Below, one piece after another: positions 15,497 to 24,136 of a stretch of DNA of 64,000 nucleotides (position 1 is its first letter; each line of letters begins with the position of its first letter). The notes under the pieces are model-generated. The model was not told the DNA's origin. It worked only from the letters and a program-made list of their open reading frames with translations, and made no database searches. The position numbers were made by a program, and so were the translations under genes. This stretch comes from JAGOUN01 sp040389005 (GTDB taxonomy: Bacteria; Pseudomonadota; Gammaproteobacteria; JAGOUN01), in NCBI GenBank assembly GCA_040389005.1, contig JAZKAS010000009.1, forward strand, positions 11,080-75,079. The letters run 5' to 3'.

Positions 15497-18136
15497 TTAT
15501 AGCTTGTTGGGTGAAAATTGCTGCTGATATTGCTCAATAAATCGCTGCGCTTCTGCCACCACTTGCTGATAGGCTGCTGCAATCTCTTGTGGATGATTTC
15601 GTGCTGCGGTTTGAAGCTTAAGCACCGCTTGATTCAATAACGGCGTTTTCACATAACACAAACTTCCCAACATATTATGCAACTCATGGCGCAACCCTTC
15701 ATCATCATGCTTTTCAACCAAATCTTTTAAAGCAGGTAAAAAACGCTTTGTCAGCATTTCATACCATAAGCCTAATAATTCTTCTGCATATTCTTTTGTG
15801 CCCAACAAAGCAATCGTGCCTTCCATATCAATCACTTTTAGAACTAACGGTGTCGCTTCAACATTCCCAACTATCGTCAATCCCGATACGCTTTCTGATT
15901 TGCCTAATCCAAATTTTTTCCAAATCGCTTCTGCTTGCTTACGCGTTAATGGTTTGCTTAAAATCCCTTGCATCCCCGCACGACCACAAAATACCTCGAC
16001 ATCCACCGCGCCGTGCGCAGTTAAGGCAATAATAGGTACTTCAACCGCTTTTAATTCTGCTTCTTTCGCACGAATCGCTTGAGTTACCGAATAACCATCT
16101 TGATCTGGCAATCCAATATCCATATAAATCAAACGATATTTTCCCGGTGAAAATTTTGCTAATGCTTCAGCGCCAGTTCCTGCGACATCCACTTGAAACC
16201 CCGCACCATTAAGTAACGATTGCGTCACATGTTGGATCAACGAATTATCTTCGACTAATAGTATGCGTGGCGCGTTTTCAGGTAAGACTGATTTTTCTTC
16301 TGTCGGTGCTACAACCGGTCGCGCCATATAAGAGGGCAAAAATCCTGCAAGCTCTTCTTGATCGCGCAATTCATTTTCAGAAGCGACCGTCATCGTTAAA
16401 AATACCGTAAACGCACTGCCCACACCCACCGTGCTTTTTACTTGAATTTTTCCACCCATGCGCTTGACATATTGATCCACAATATACAAACCAATGCCAC
16501 TACCCTCAATTTTACCCTCATAAGCAGGCGTCAAACGTCGCATTTTTTCAAAAATAATATCTTGCTGATCCTCGGGAATACCAATCCCCGTATCTTTCAC
16601 CTCTAAACCAACACACACTTGATTCGGTGATACTTTTTCAACTAAAAATCCTCGCACCAACACAGAACCCTTGGGTGTAAATTTCAACGCATTGCCGACT
16701 AAATTCAATAGCACACGATACACACTCGCGCGATGCGTGCGCACAGCCAGGGGCAATGCGGGATCTGCATCAACCATTAAATCCAAACCTTTCATCTGCG
16801 CTGACGGAGAAAACAAAGCGCCAATTTCATGCAACATTTTTTCCAACGAAAATACTTCTTCTGTCGACATCCAACCGGCCATTTCTAATTTGGATAAATC
16901 TAAACAACTATTAAAAAACGATAACAACTGCATACCACACGCATAAATCGCTTCTGCGCGTTTTTTCTCTTGACCAACAGAATCTCCGATCATCAAATCC
17001 GCCATGCCAATCACACCTGACAATGGCGTTTTAACATCATGACTCATGTTGGCGAGGAATTCTGTTTTTGCGCGGTTGGCGGCTTCGGCGGCTTCTTTGG
17101 CGAGGATGAGATCTTGTTCGGCTTTTTTCTTTTCGGTGATGTCAAAGGAAATACCAACAAGACCCGCAATTTCTCCATGGCTATCATGAATAGGCACTTT
17201 TTTAGATAAAAATACAGCTTGCGATCCGTCCCTTAAAATAGCAGGCTCCTCTACTGTAATTGATCGTCCTTTTTCAAGCACTTCTTCATTTAATGGATCC
17301 AATGCTTCGGGCATTACAAACCCTGGAATGTCTATATTTTTTTTGCCAACAATATCTTGTCGTGACGCCAAACCTACTGCAGCTACTTCATTATCATTGC
17401 ATCCGAGATAGACGCCATTTTTATTCATCCAATAAACATTACCTGGCATAACAGATATAATATTGTCGAGCATAGCAAGTTGATTAAGTATTTCTTCTTT
17501 AGATAATGTAATATCAATAGAGCTACCTAAAATTCCAATTACCTTGCCCTTTTTATCTATCAGCGGTTTTTTAGTTGACAAATAAATACTCTTCCGCCCT
17601 TTTTCATCAATAAAAACTTCTTCTGCCGTCTTCTCAGTATTTTCCTTTAGAACCATTTCATCGAAAAATCTAACTCGATCTGAAATATCTTTAGCAAAAA
17701 GATCATACTCTGTCTTTCCAATCACCGCATTCAACGATTTAAAACCAAAATCTTTCCAATTATTGGTATTACAACCCATCAATTCAAATCGATTGTTTTT
17801 CCAATATATATGAGTAGGAAGTTGGGCAAAAACTTCTTCAAGCGAAATATCATCGGATCTGTTTCCTTTCTTTCTGTAAATAACAGCCAAAGTTGTTACA
17901 GTAGCGCACGCCGCAAAACTAAAAATGTATCCATTCATTAATAAATAATCATGCGAAATGGCAGCGTGAAAGATGATTGCCAACTGTATTGCTAAAAAAC
18001 CAAAAAAAGTGATCAACGAGACACCCTCAGACGTCTTTTCTTTGAAAATTCGAACAGCCTGAGGGATAAATAAAATAGCATTTAAAAAAAGTGCGGCCCC
18101 GAAAATGTAATCGATAACATCCTTGAAAATATCCAT
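15497..18136 (-). CDS. SemiSWEET/PQ-loop-anchored hybrid sensor kinase PAS-PAS-HisKA-HATPase-REC-Hpt (kinase B')
   Basis: 879 residues. Residues 1-90 form three hydrophobic helices with the PQ-loop signature FIPQAVRIFKEKTSEGVSL, the hallmark of SemiSWEET/PQ-loop transporters, here acting as the membrane module. Two PAS domains follow (about 105-225, HIYWKNNRFELMGCN; 225-345, NVYWMNKNGVYLGCN). Then come HisKA (His near 365, NMSHDVKTPLSG), HATPase (DTGIGIPEDQ, GSGIGLYIVDQ), receiver (LLVEDNSLIQHV, YMDIGLPDQDG, LSKPL) and Hpt (LRHELHNMLGSL). The ATG lies 2 nt after the stop of the cyclodipeptide synthase gene, and its GGAG site lies inside that gene, so translation is coupled. Paralogue of kinase B from HisKA onward. 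Confidence 0.88.
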   Translation of the reverse strand: MDIFKDVIDYIFGAALFLNAILFIPQAVRIFKEKTSEGVSLITFFGFLAIQLAIIFHAAISHDYLLMNGYIFSFAACATVTTLAVIYRKKGNRSDDISLEEVFAQLPTHIYWKNNRFELMGCNTNNWKDFGFKSLNAVIGKTEYDLFAKDISDRVRFFDEMVLKENTEKTAEEVFIDEKGRKSIYLSTKKPLIDKKGKVIGILGSSIDITLSKEEILNQLAMLDNIISVMPGNVYWMNKNGVYLGCNDNEVAAVGLASRQDIVGKKNIDIPGFVMPEALDPLNEEVLEKGRSITVEEPAILRDGSQAVFLSKKVPIHDSHGEIAGLVGISFDITEKKKAEQDLILAKEAAEAANRAKTEFLANMSHDVKTPLSGVIGMADLMIGDSVGQEKKRAEAIYACGMQLLSFFNSCLDLSKLEMAGWMSTEEVFSLEKMLHEIGALFSPSAQMKGLDLMVDADPALPLAVRTHRASVYRVLLNLVGNALKFTPKGSVLVRGFLVEKVSPNQVCVGLEVKDTGIGIPEDQQDIIFEKMRRLTPAYEGKIEGSGIGLYIVDQYVKRMGGKIQVKSTVGVGSAFTVFLTMTVASENELRDQEELAGFLPSYMARPVVAPTEEKSVLPENAPRILLVEDNSLIQHVTQSLLNGAGFQVDVAGTGAEALAKFSPGKYRLIYMDIGLPDQDGYSVTQAIRAKEAELKAVEVPIIALTAHGAVDVEVFCGRAGMQGILSKPLTRKQAEAIWKKFGLGKSESVSGLTIVGNVEATPLVLKVIDMEGTIALLGTKEYAEELLGLWYEMLTKRFLPALKDLVEKHDDEGLRHELHNMLGSLCYVKTPLLNQAVLKLQTAARNHPQEIAAAYQQVVAEAQRFIEQYQQQFSPNKL

Positions 18137-18138
18137 TG

Positions 18139-18882
18139 CTACTCCACAGAAGAAGCCTTTTGTACGCTTTCTTCATTTTTATGAAAATTAAAGTTTTGCG
18201 GTTTCAAATTCGGTCTACGATTAAAGCCTATTGCAATAGACTGAATTGTTTCGCTAGTGAGAAAACGTTTTTGCGTTTCATTCATTGCAGCATTATGTTT
18301 ACCTGTATAAGCCTCAAACTGACAGCCAGTTTTTGGCCACATACACAACACCGCACATTCTTCAATTAAGTAATCTAGGCAAAGCTGCTCTGCTCTTTTT
18401 CTATCAAACTGCTCTGGATTCGGATGTCGCTTACAACATCGCGTTAAATATTCGGAAATCGTTCTATTAAACTCAGCGCGATAACTCTCGTCACAATTCA
18501 ATTCGTTAATAACCTTCTCTTTATATTTTTGAAATTCGACATCTTTGAACCATTCATCCCAACGTATAATAGTCACCGGTATGTTTTGCGCATCGAGATA
18601 TTGCTTATTTCTTTCCAACCAGAGATCACCCATCGCAATGGCTGTATCATAATAATCATCTGCGCTTCCTTCTCGATCCAACGCTATTGTATGGCGCTGC
18701 AAACTATCGTGCAATGCTATAGTGCAGGCTGAAAATGAGCGTCCAATTAAATCAATAGTAGGAGAGAATCGTTCTTTTTCATGCGTTTCTTGACCGACAC
18801 TTATGGTTAGAAGACAAGACGATTGACTAAATTTAAGCTTATATTGATTCTCACAACGAAACACAGATTTGATTTGCGACAT
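18139..18882 (-). CDS. Probable tRNA-dependent cyclodipeptide synthase
   Basis: 247 residues, the usual CDPS size. CDPSs take two aminoacyl-tRNAs and make a cyclic dipeptide. Recognised by eye: LLTISVGQETHE with Ser28 at the place of the nucleophile (Ser37 of AlbC), LHDSLQRHT (59-65), GDLWLERN (85-92), IIRWDEW (105-111) and DYLIEECAV with Tyr171 and Glu175 spaced like AlbC Tyr178/Glu182. Tyr192 may stand for AlbC Tyr202, but the neighbouring His or Pro of the NYH/XYP classes is absent (Tyr-Thr). The product cannot be predicted. First gene of an operon with the SemiSWEET kinase. An AGGTAGG site precedes the ATG. Confidence 0.78.
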   Translation of the reverse strand: MSQIKSVFRCENQYKLKFSQSSCLLTISVGQETHEKERFSPTIDLIGRSFSACTIALHDSLQRHTIALDREGSADDYYDTAIAMGDLWLERNKQYLDAQNIPVTIIRWDEWFKDVEFQKYKEKVINELNCDESYRAEFNRTISEYLTRCCKRHPNPEQFDRKRAEQLCLDYLIEECAVLCMWPKTGCQFEAYTGKHNAAMNETQKRFLTSETIQSIAIGFNRRPNLKPQNFNFHKNEESVQKASSVE

Positions 18883-19000
18883 AACCTACCTACAGTTTTA
18901 AATAACGCTTTTTCCATAACAAGCGTATACTTCTCATAATGACTAACCCTAAGTTAGCCGAAGCATCATTAAGCCATCCTTAAGCTCATGATTTTATTAT

Positions 19001-19006
19001 ATTATA
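19001..19006 (-). promoter_or_regulatory. -10 box for the cyclodipeptide synthase operon
   Basis: Perfect TATAAT on the minus strand, about 118 nt before the synthase start, in an AT-rich setting; no good -35 at 17 nt. The long leader holds a small hairpin (CTAAC/GTTAG around 18942-18956), leaving room for leader control. Confidence 0.4.
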
Positions 19007-19029
19007 GCCCATATATTGGACAAAAATTG

Positions 19030-21328
19030 TTAAATTTTTAAAATATCAACCCTGTCTTTCACAACCTGAAGATAATCAGGCATTCCTTTTTGTTCAAATG
19101 AATACCCTGTGGCCAAATAGAGATGTGTAAATCCTTGTTCATGCAGAATTTTGGCAACTTCAGGGCCGGTCATTGGGGCTTTGAGATCAAAGTCTGTGCA
19201 AATTTTGGTATTTTTAGGATACCGTGAGATTTCTTCTAAAAGAACATGAGGCGAAGTGTAATGCCTCATGGTTTTGCCTCTTGATTTCATAGTGCTTGCG
19301 AGAATACTAGGAAACAAGGTGTCATCATCCAACAGCACTAAATCGACTTGAATAAGATCCGGCTCCCCATTTTTAGCGACGATGAGCTGCACATGAGATG
19401 CTAACATTTTAGGCAGTATTTTTGTCTTCAATAACGTCACGCGTTTAAGAACATCTCGATTTTCATAGTGACTGGTGACCAAAACGGCACGCTGTACTTG
19501 TGTCTTTTCAATCACGTCTAGGCCATTCATTGCTTGACCAATCAGCTCATAGTCCGTTAACAAAAATAATTTTTCAGGATGCGCGCAAGACTTGATGTAA
19601 TCGATACATTCATTCGCATGTGTAAAATGTATTAATTTTAGCATTGGGTTTTCTTTGATGCGTTCGGAAAAAATTTCATCCCAAGCGCCATGGATGGATT
19701 GATCATCATCTAACACCACAACGCAATCATCTGAATTCACCTCAATCGTATTCGCCATCCATTCCGGTGCAGGCACAAGATTAAACTTCAATTCCATTGT
19801 TGTACCTACTGCCGGTGAAGAAATTATATTTAATGTAGCATTAAATTTTTTCAGCATTTTTTTGACATGCGTTAAACCGAAGCCGAAGCCATTTTCTTTT
19901 TCTGTTGTAACAATATCATCATTTAAAATTTGTTGAATTTTTTCTTCAGGCATACCGCAGCCCGTATCAATAATTTTTACAATCAGACACTGTTCATTGG
20001 CACTCAACGTCACTCGAATTTCACCACTAACTTCTTGAAAAGCCTCTTTAGCATTGTTTATGAGATTTGAAATCATGCGCTTAAGCTCAACGATATTCGC
20101 ATTAATAAAGGCAAAATAAGATTCCGCGCTGGCTTCAAAACAAATCTTAATTCTTGAGTGTTGATATTCAACACGCTTACTCGCAATTATCGATAATAAT
20201 GTGGTAGAAATCATCACGGGCGATAATGTATCACTATCCGCCAACACTTCATCTTGGCGATGTTTTATTAATATTTGATCGGCAATATCGTGAATTCTAT
20301 CCACTGCTTCACGCAAGCAAATACGCTGCGCTTCGGGAATTTCTGCGCAGGCTTGTGTTAACATCATGATTGCAGCGAGAGGAGAGCGAATATCATGCGC
20401 GACTTGTAACGCTGCAGAATTCATACTATCTGCTTTTTCTTTGGCTTCTTTTAAAGCTTGTTCTGCTTTCTTTTTCTCGGTGATATCAATNNNNNNNNNN
20501 ACCAACGACCCTACCATCGCTATCATACAACGGCGCTTTGGTAGACAAACAGGTACCTATTTCACCAAAAATACTGGAGAGTGGCTCTTCTAAAATTTTC
20601 ACGTTACCAGAAAACATAACCTCTTCATTTATTCTATCAATTTCAAAAGCTATCTCAGGCGTATTGATATTCCAAGGAAGCTCATAATTACGCTTTCCAA
20701 ACATATCAAATCTTGATGAAAGTCCAGCATTTTTTGCCTGTAAATCATTACAACCTTGATAAACATTGTTTCTATCACACCAATATATATGACCAGGCAT
20801 CAGCGCAATAATGCTTTCTAATAAATTTTTACGTTCAATTTCTTGCTTTCTAGCATCAGTAACGTCCACAGAAACACCCAGCAGCGCAACCAATTCACCT
20901 TTTTTATTTTTTAATGGTATTTTGTGAGACAAATAAAATTTTTCACTTTTATTATGTATAACCGTTTCTTCACAAACAACTGAAGCGTCATTTAATAATA
21001 CTTCACGATCAATTTCGACAATTTTTTCAGCGTGTTTCTGAGAGAAAACTTCAAAATCTTTTTTTCCAACATATTCTTTTTTAGTCAATCCAAAACTTTT
21101 ATATTGCAACTCACTCGCGCCCAAAAATCTTCCTTCCAAATCTTTCCAATAAATATGCGCGGGAATTTTATCGACGATATCTTTAAAGGTGACACCTTCG
21201 ATGTTGGTATCGTTTTCTTTTAAGGAGGCTTTGTTTTTCAGTATTCGAATGGTTTGATAGAGAAATAATAGGCCATTAGCAAATAATCCAACACCCAAGG
21301 CGAGTTCGAGGATTTGAAGGTGGATCAT
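19030..21328 (-). CDS. PAS-PAS sensor kinase with two receiver-like domains (kinase A'), interrupted by an assembly gap
   Basis: One gene split by a 10-N gap. The N-terminal helix LGVGLFANGLLFLYQTIRIL matches the first helix and loop of the SemiSWEET domain in kinase B', but the other two helices are missing: a PQ-loop remnant. Then come two PAS domains (HIYWKDLEGRFLGAS; HIYWCDRNNVYQGCN), HisKA (VAHDIRSPLAA), HATPase (DTGCGMPEEK, GFGFGLTHVKKML), and two receiver-like units (VVLDDDQS, LLTDYEL; LVLLDDDTL, ICTDFDL). From HisKA on it is very close to kinase A in both protein and DNA. Start chosen at 21328 (GGAG 7 nt upstream, and colinear with kinase B'); 21358 is possible. Confidence 0.85.
20491..20500. 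other. Assembly gap (10 N)
   Basis: Falls between the second PAS and HisKA of kinase A' and puts its halves in different frames. The paralogue reads GLVGIS before FDITEKKKAEQ at this point, so about 15 nt are expected. Confidence 0.97.
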
Positions 21329-21400
21329 GTTTTCGCTCCATTGAAACTGACGAAACATTACCCTGAAAGGAGTAAAAATTCAATGATTGATTATATTAGG

Positions 21401-21841
21401 CTAAAGAACTGCTAACGCAATATTCGCTCTCAACCCCAATGCTCGCATTACCCGTCCAAGTGTTTTCATTGTAAGATTTTTCCCATGCTCGATATCAAAA
21501 TAGCGCTGTTTGCTGACTTTCAATAATTTTGCAGCTTGTACTTGCGACAGCCCATGGCGCGTTCTCGCAAGATATATCAATAACGGAATACTGACTTCAG
21601 GTAATGGCTCAATCATTACTTCATCTTTTTGAAGTTGACTTGATCTTGGCAAAGGAGATTCATCATCGACATAATCTTGCAACATAAATCCCAGCACATC
21701 TTGGGCGTTATTATAGGCCTCTTCTTTTGTTTCACCTTGCGTAAAACAATTTTCTATATCCCGAAATGTCACCAAATAATAGATACCATCATCCGTTTTT
21801 TTTTCTATTTTCGCTGGATATCCTAAATGTATCACGCTCAT
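21401..21841 (-). CDS. hicB: HicB-family antitoxin with C-terminal helix-turn-helix
   Basis: 146 residues. The N-terminal half is a degenerate RNase H-like HicB fold (YPAKIEKKTDDGIYYLVTF, then GETKEEAYNNAQDVLG). The C-terminal half is an XRE-type helix-turn-helix (GLSQVQAAKLLKVSKQRYFD, about 95-120) that binds the operon's own operator. It neutralises HicA. Its ATG overlaps the HicA stop by one base, so the two are translationally coupled. Confidence 0.93.
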   Translation of the reverse strand: MSVIHLGYPAKIEKKTDDGIYYLVTFRDIENCFTQGETKEEAYNNAQDVLGFMLQDYVDDESPLPRSSQLQKDEVMIEPLPEVSIPLLIYLARTRHGLSQVQAAKLLKVSKQRYFDIEHGKNLTMKTLGRVMRALGLRANIALAVL

Positions 21842-22035
21842 TATTTGCCTCTCTTTATTAAATTAACGCCTGTTAATTTTTCAATACTCTTCAATGTACC
21901 TAATTTAATATCTTTATTTCCATGCACGGGAATTGGCACTCTTTGTTGGCCCTTTTTCGCTTTAACATGTCGCCCGCCTGTTTGAATTTCCCAACCTTCA
22001 GTTTTTAGAATTTTTAAAATTTCTTTGTAATCCAT
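21841..22035 (-). CDS. hicA: HicA-family mRNA interferase toxin
   Basis: 64-residue dsRBD-like toxin that cleaves mRNA. It has the family's GGRHVKAKKG segment with the active-site His near residue 23 and the following VPIPVHGNKDIKLGTL. The start at 22035 has GGAGA just upstream and gives the normal HicA length; a longer frame to 22182 would run through the promoter and is rejected. First gene of the hicAB operon. Confidence 0.93.
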   Translation of the reverse strand: MDYKEILKILKTEGWEIQTGGRHVKAKKGQQRVPIPVHGNKDIKLGTLKSIEKLTGVNLIKRGK

Positions 22036-22052
22036 CGTTTTTATCTCCGAAC

Positions 22053-22096
22053 AATATAGCAATAGCAACCCAAAAGTCAACATATAAATTGACTTT
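22053..22096 (-). promoter_or_regulatory. hicAB promoter and operator
   Basis: On the minus strand TTGACT (22075-22080), 16-nt spacer and TATATT (22053-22058) precede hicA. The -35 sits in one arm of an 8-bp inverted repeat (AAAGTCAA at 22073-22080, TTGACTTT at 22089-22096), a natural site for HicB autorepression. Confidence 0.7.
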
Positions 22097-22206
22097 AAAA
22101 GGTTTGATATAGATTTTTGTCTGCTAAAATAGCAGCGTTCTCGCAAGGAAGAACATAAGGAAAGGAAGCGCAAAGATATCAATGAAACACAGATTCGTCA
22201 AAGTGT

Positions 22207-23586
22207 TTACAGCAACATCCCCGCGCCATCGCCCGGCTTTAATTGTCGAAAAACGAAAATACTGAGCAACATTACGCCGCTCAAAATTAAAAACGTCGTA
22301 TGAAATGCCTTAAGATTGAGCGCTGCAATATGATAATAATTACCTATCATAATCAACATGCCCGCTGAAAAACAAACTGCCACACTCATCGCTAATTGCT
22401 GAAAAACACCAGTAATAATCGATGCATTAGAAATTTCTTTAGGGTCAACATCTGAAAACGCTAAAGAATTCATGCCACTAAATTGAAAAGAACTGAAAAT
22501 ACCTAAAAAACCAACTAATATAAAAATCATCCAAGCAGGCGTTGTTGCTGTTACTTGTGAGAATAACAATAAAGTCAACGCTAACAATATGGGAGCAAGA
22601 ATAAGACTGCGACGATAGCCTAAATGAGACAGTATATATCCAAAAAACGGTTTAGTTAGCGCCATGCTAAGCCCATAGGGAATTAAAAATAATCCGGATT
22701 TAAAAGCTGAAAATCCAAACTCAATTTGCAATAACAACGTTAATAAAAAAAATGGCGCATTCAGCGGAATTCTTGAAACAAAACTTCCCATCAATGAAAT
22801 ACGAAAGGTGCGCAAACGCACGAGTGAAAAATTCAGCAAAGGTCGAGGACAATATTTTGCATGCCATGCATAAGCAACCAATAAAGCAACGCCGACGAGC
22901 GTTAACGCAATAGAAAAAATATCATCTTCAAACGCTTGTTCTGTCATCCATGCTAAACCAAAAGTAATCGCACCTAATGCTGTTGAAAATAGTAAAAACC
23001 CGACGATATCCAAACGATACTTTACTTCTTCACGATAATTCGGAATAAACTGCGCGATCAACGCCAACAAGACTATGCCAATCGGCAAGTTAATAAAAAA
23101 TATCCACCGCCAGCCCAGAAAAGTCGTCAACGCCCCACCCAGTGTCGGGCCCAACGCCACTCCCATTTGGCCGACTAGAACAAGTGACGTAAATGCTTTG
23201 ATATATTCATGACGCGAAAAGGTTTTTAATAAAATTAAGCGCCCGACCGGCGTCACCATCGCACCGCCCACGCCTTGTAATAATCGTGCAATAATCAGTT
23301 CGGGGAGGTGATGCGCCATACCGCACCAAAAGGAACTGGCCACAAACAAAGCCACTGCCACGAAAAAAACTCGCTGCGTACCAAAACGATCTGTCAAATA
23401 ACCGCCGATCGGCAGAAACGCCGCAAGCGTAATGATATAACTAATAATAGCGAGCTTGAGCGTCAATATATTCGCATCAAAAGAACGCGCCATTTCCGGC
23501 AATGCGGTGTTCAATACGGTGGAATCCAAGGTCTCCATCAGAAGTCCAAGGCCAAGCACCCAGGGAATATAGATTTTTTTTTGCAT
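22207..23586 (-). CDS. MFS drug exporter, DHA2 (EmrB/QacA) family
   Basis: 459 residues with about 14 hydrophobic segments, the DHA2 layout of proton-driven multidrug exporters in the inner membrane. Motif D-like METLDSTVLNTALPEM is in helix 1, motif A is GGYLTDRFGTQRVF after helix 2, and antiporter motif C is GVALGPTLGGALT in helix 5. No periplasmic adaptor (EmrA) gene lies beside it. It is divergent from the tyrosine phosphatase gene over a 76-bp gap that must hold both promoters. The substrate is unknown. Confidence 0.9.
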   Translation of the reverse strand: MQKKIYIPWVLGLGLLMETLDSTVLNTALPEMARSFDANILTLKLAIISYIITLAAFLPIGGYLTDRFGTQRVFFVAVALFVASSFWCGMAHHLPELIIARLLQGVGGAMVTPVGRLILLKTFSRHEYIKAFTSLVLVGQMGVALGPTLGGALTTFLGWRWIFFINLPIGIVLLALIAQFIPNYREEVKYRLDIVGFLLFSTALGAITFGLAWMTEQAFEDDIFSIALTLVGVALLVAYAWHAKYCPRPLLNFSLVRLRTFRISLMGSFVSRIPLNAPFFLLTLLLQIEFGFSAFKSGLFLIPYGLSMALTKPFFGYILSHLGYRRSLILAPILLALTLLLFSQVTATTPAWMIFILVGFLGIFSSFQFSGMNSLAFSDVDPKEISNASIITGVFQQLAMSVAVCFSAGMLIMIGNYYHIAALNLKAFHTTFLILSGVMLLSIFVFRQLKPGDGAGMLL

Positions 23587-23662
23587 GAAAGGCTATTTAC
23601 ATAAAACAAATTATCCTGCAATCTTATCAGAATTTTCAACCAAATACTGCTTTGAGCCCTTT

Positions 23663-24112
23663 ATGTTTAAATCTGTTCTTATCCTTTGCATTGGCAACAT
23701 TTGTCGTAGCCCCGTTGCGGAAGGTGTTTTAAAAAAAATGTCTGCGCAACACAATCTTGGACTTTCGATTTCTTCTGCCGGTGTCCACGCAATGGTCGAT
23801 GATCCCGCGCAACCACATTCACTCGCCGTGGCAGAAGAAAATGGCATTGATATTACTGCACATCGCGCACGGCAATTGACAGCCGAGATCATCAATGCGC
23901 ACGACATTGTGCTCGTCACCGATGAAACCGTGCGAAAAATCGCGATGCAACAACATCCTTCCGCAACAGGAAAAATTAAACTGATTGGTCATTTTCGTAA
24001 TTTTGAAATTGTTGATCCTTACAAGAAACCAAAAGAAGATTTTGACGCGATGTATATCGATATAGAAAAGTGCATGCAAGATTGGTTGCAAAAAATTTGG
24101 GGCTTGAAATAG
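23663..24112 (+). CDS. Low-molecular-weight protein-tyrosine phosphatase
   Basis: 149 residues, the normal size. The P-loop CIGNICRS (Cys9-x5-Arg15-Ser) opens the protein and the general-acid Asp lies in EIVDPYKKP near the C-terminus. Bacterial members such as Wzb dephosphorylate the tyrosine kinase Wzc to control polysaccharide export; a Wzc with a C-terminal tyrosine cluster lies at 41825-44026, a plausible though distant partner. The start at 23663 puts the P-loop at its usual place; a longer frame (from 23585) adds 26 residues unlike the family. Confidence 0.9.
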   Translation: MFKSVLILCIGNICRSPVAEGVLKKMSAQHNLGLSISSAGVHAMVDDPAQPHSLAVAEENGIDITAHRARQLTAEIINAHDIVLVTDETVRKIAMQQHPSATGKIKLIGHFRNFEIVDPYKKPKEDFDAMYIDIEKCMQDWLQKIWGLK

Positions 24113-24136
24113 AATTTACATCATTGATTTCAGGAT

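Noticed and set aside
18136..18470. Plus-strand frames opposite the cyclodipeptide synthase gene
   Set aside because: Shadows of the minus-strand gene, which has family motifs, correct length and a ribosome-binding site.
21841..22182. 113-residue version of HicA
   Set aside because: The extra 49 N-terminal residues overlap the promoter and operator; the 64-residue form has the ribosome-binding site and the normal family length.
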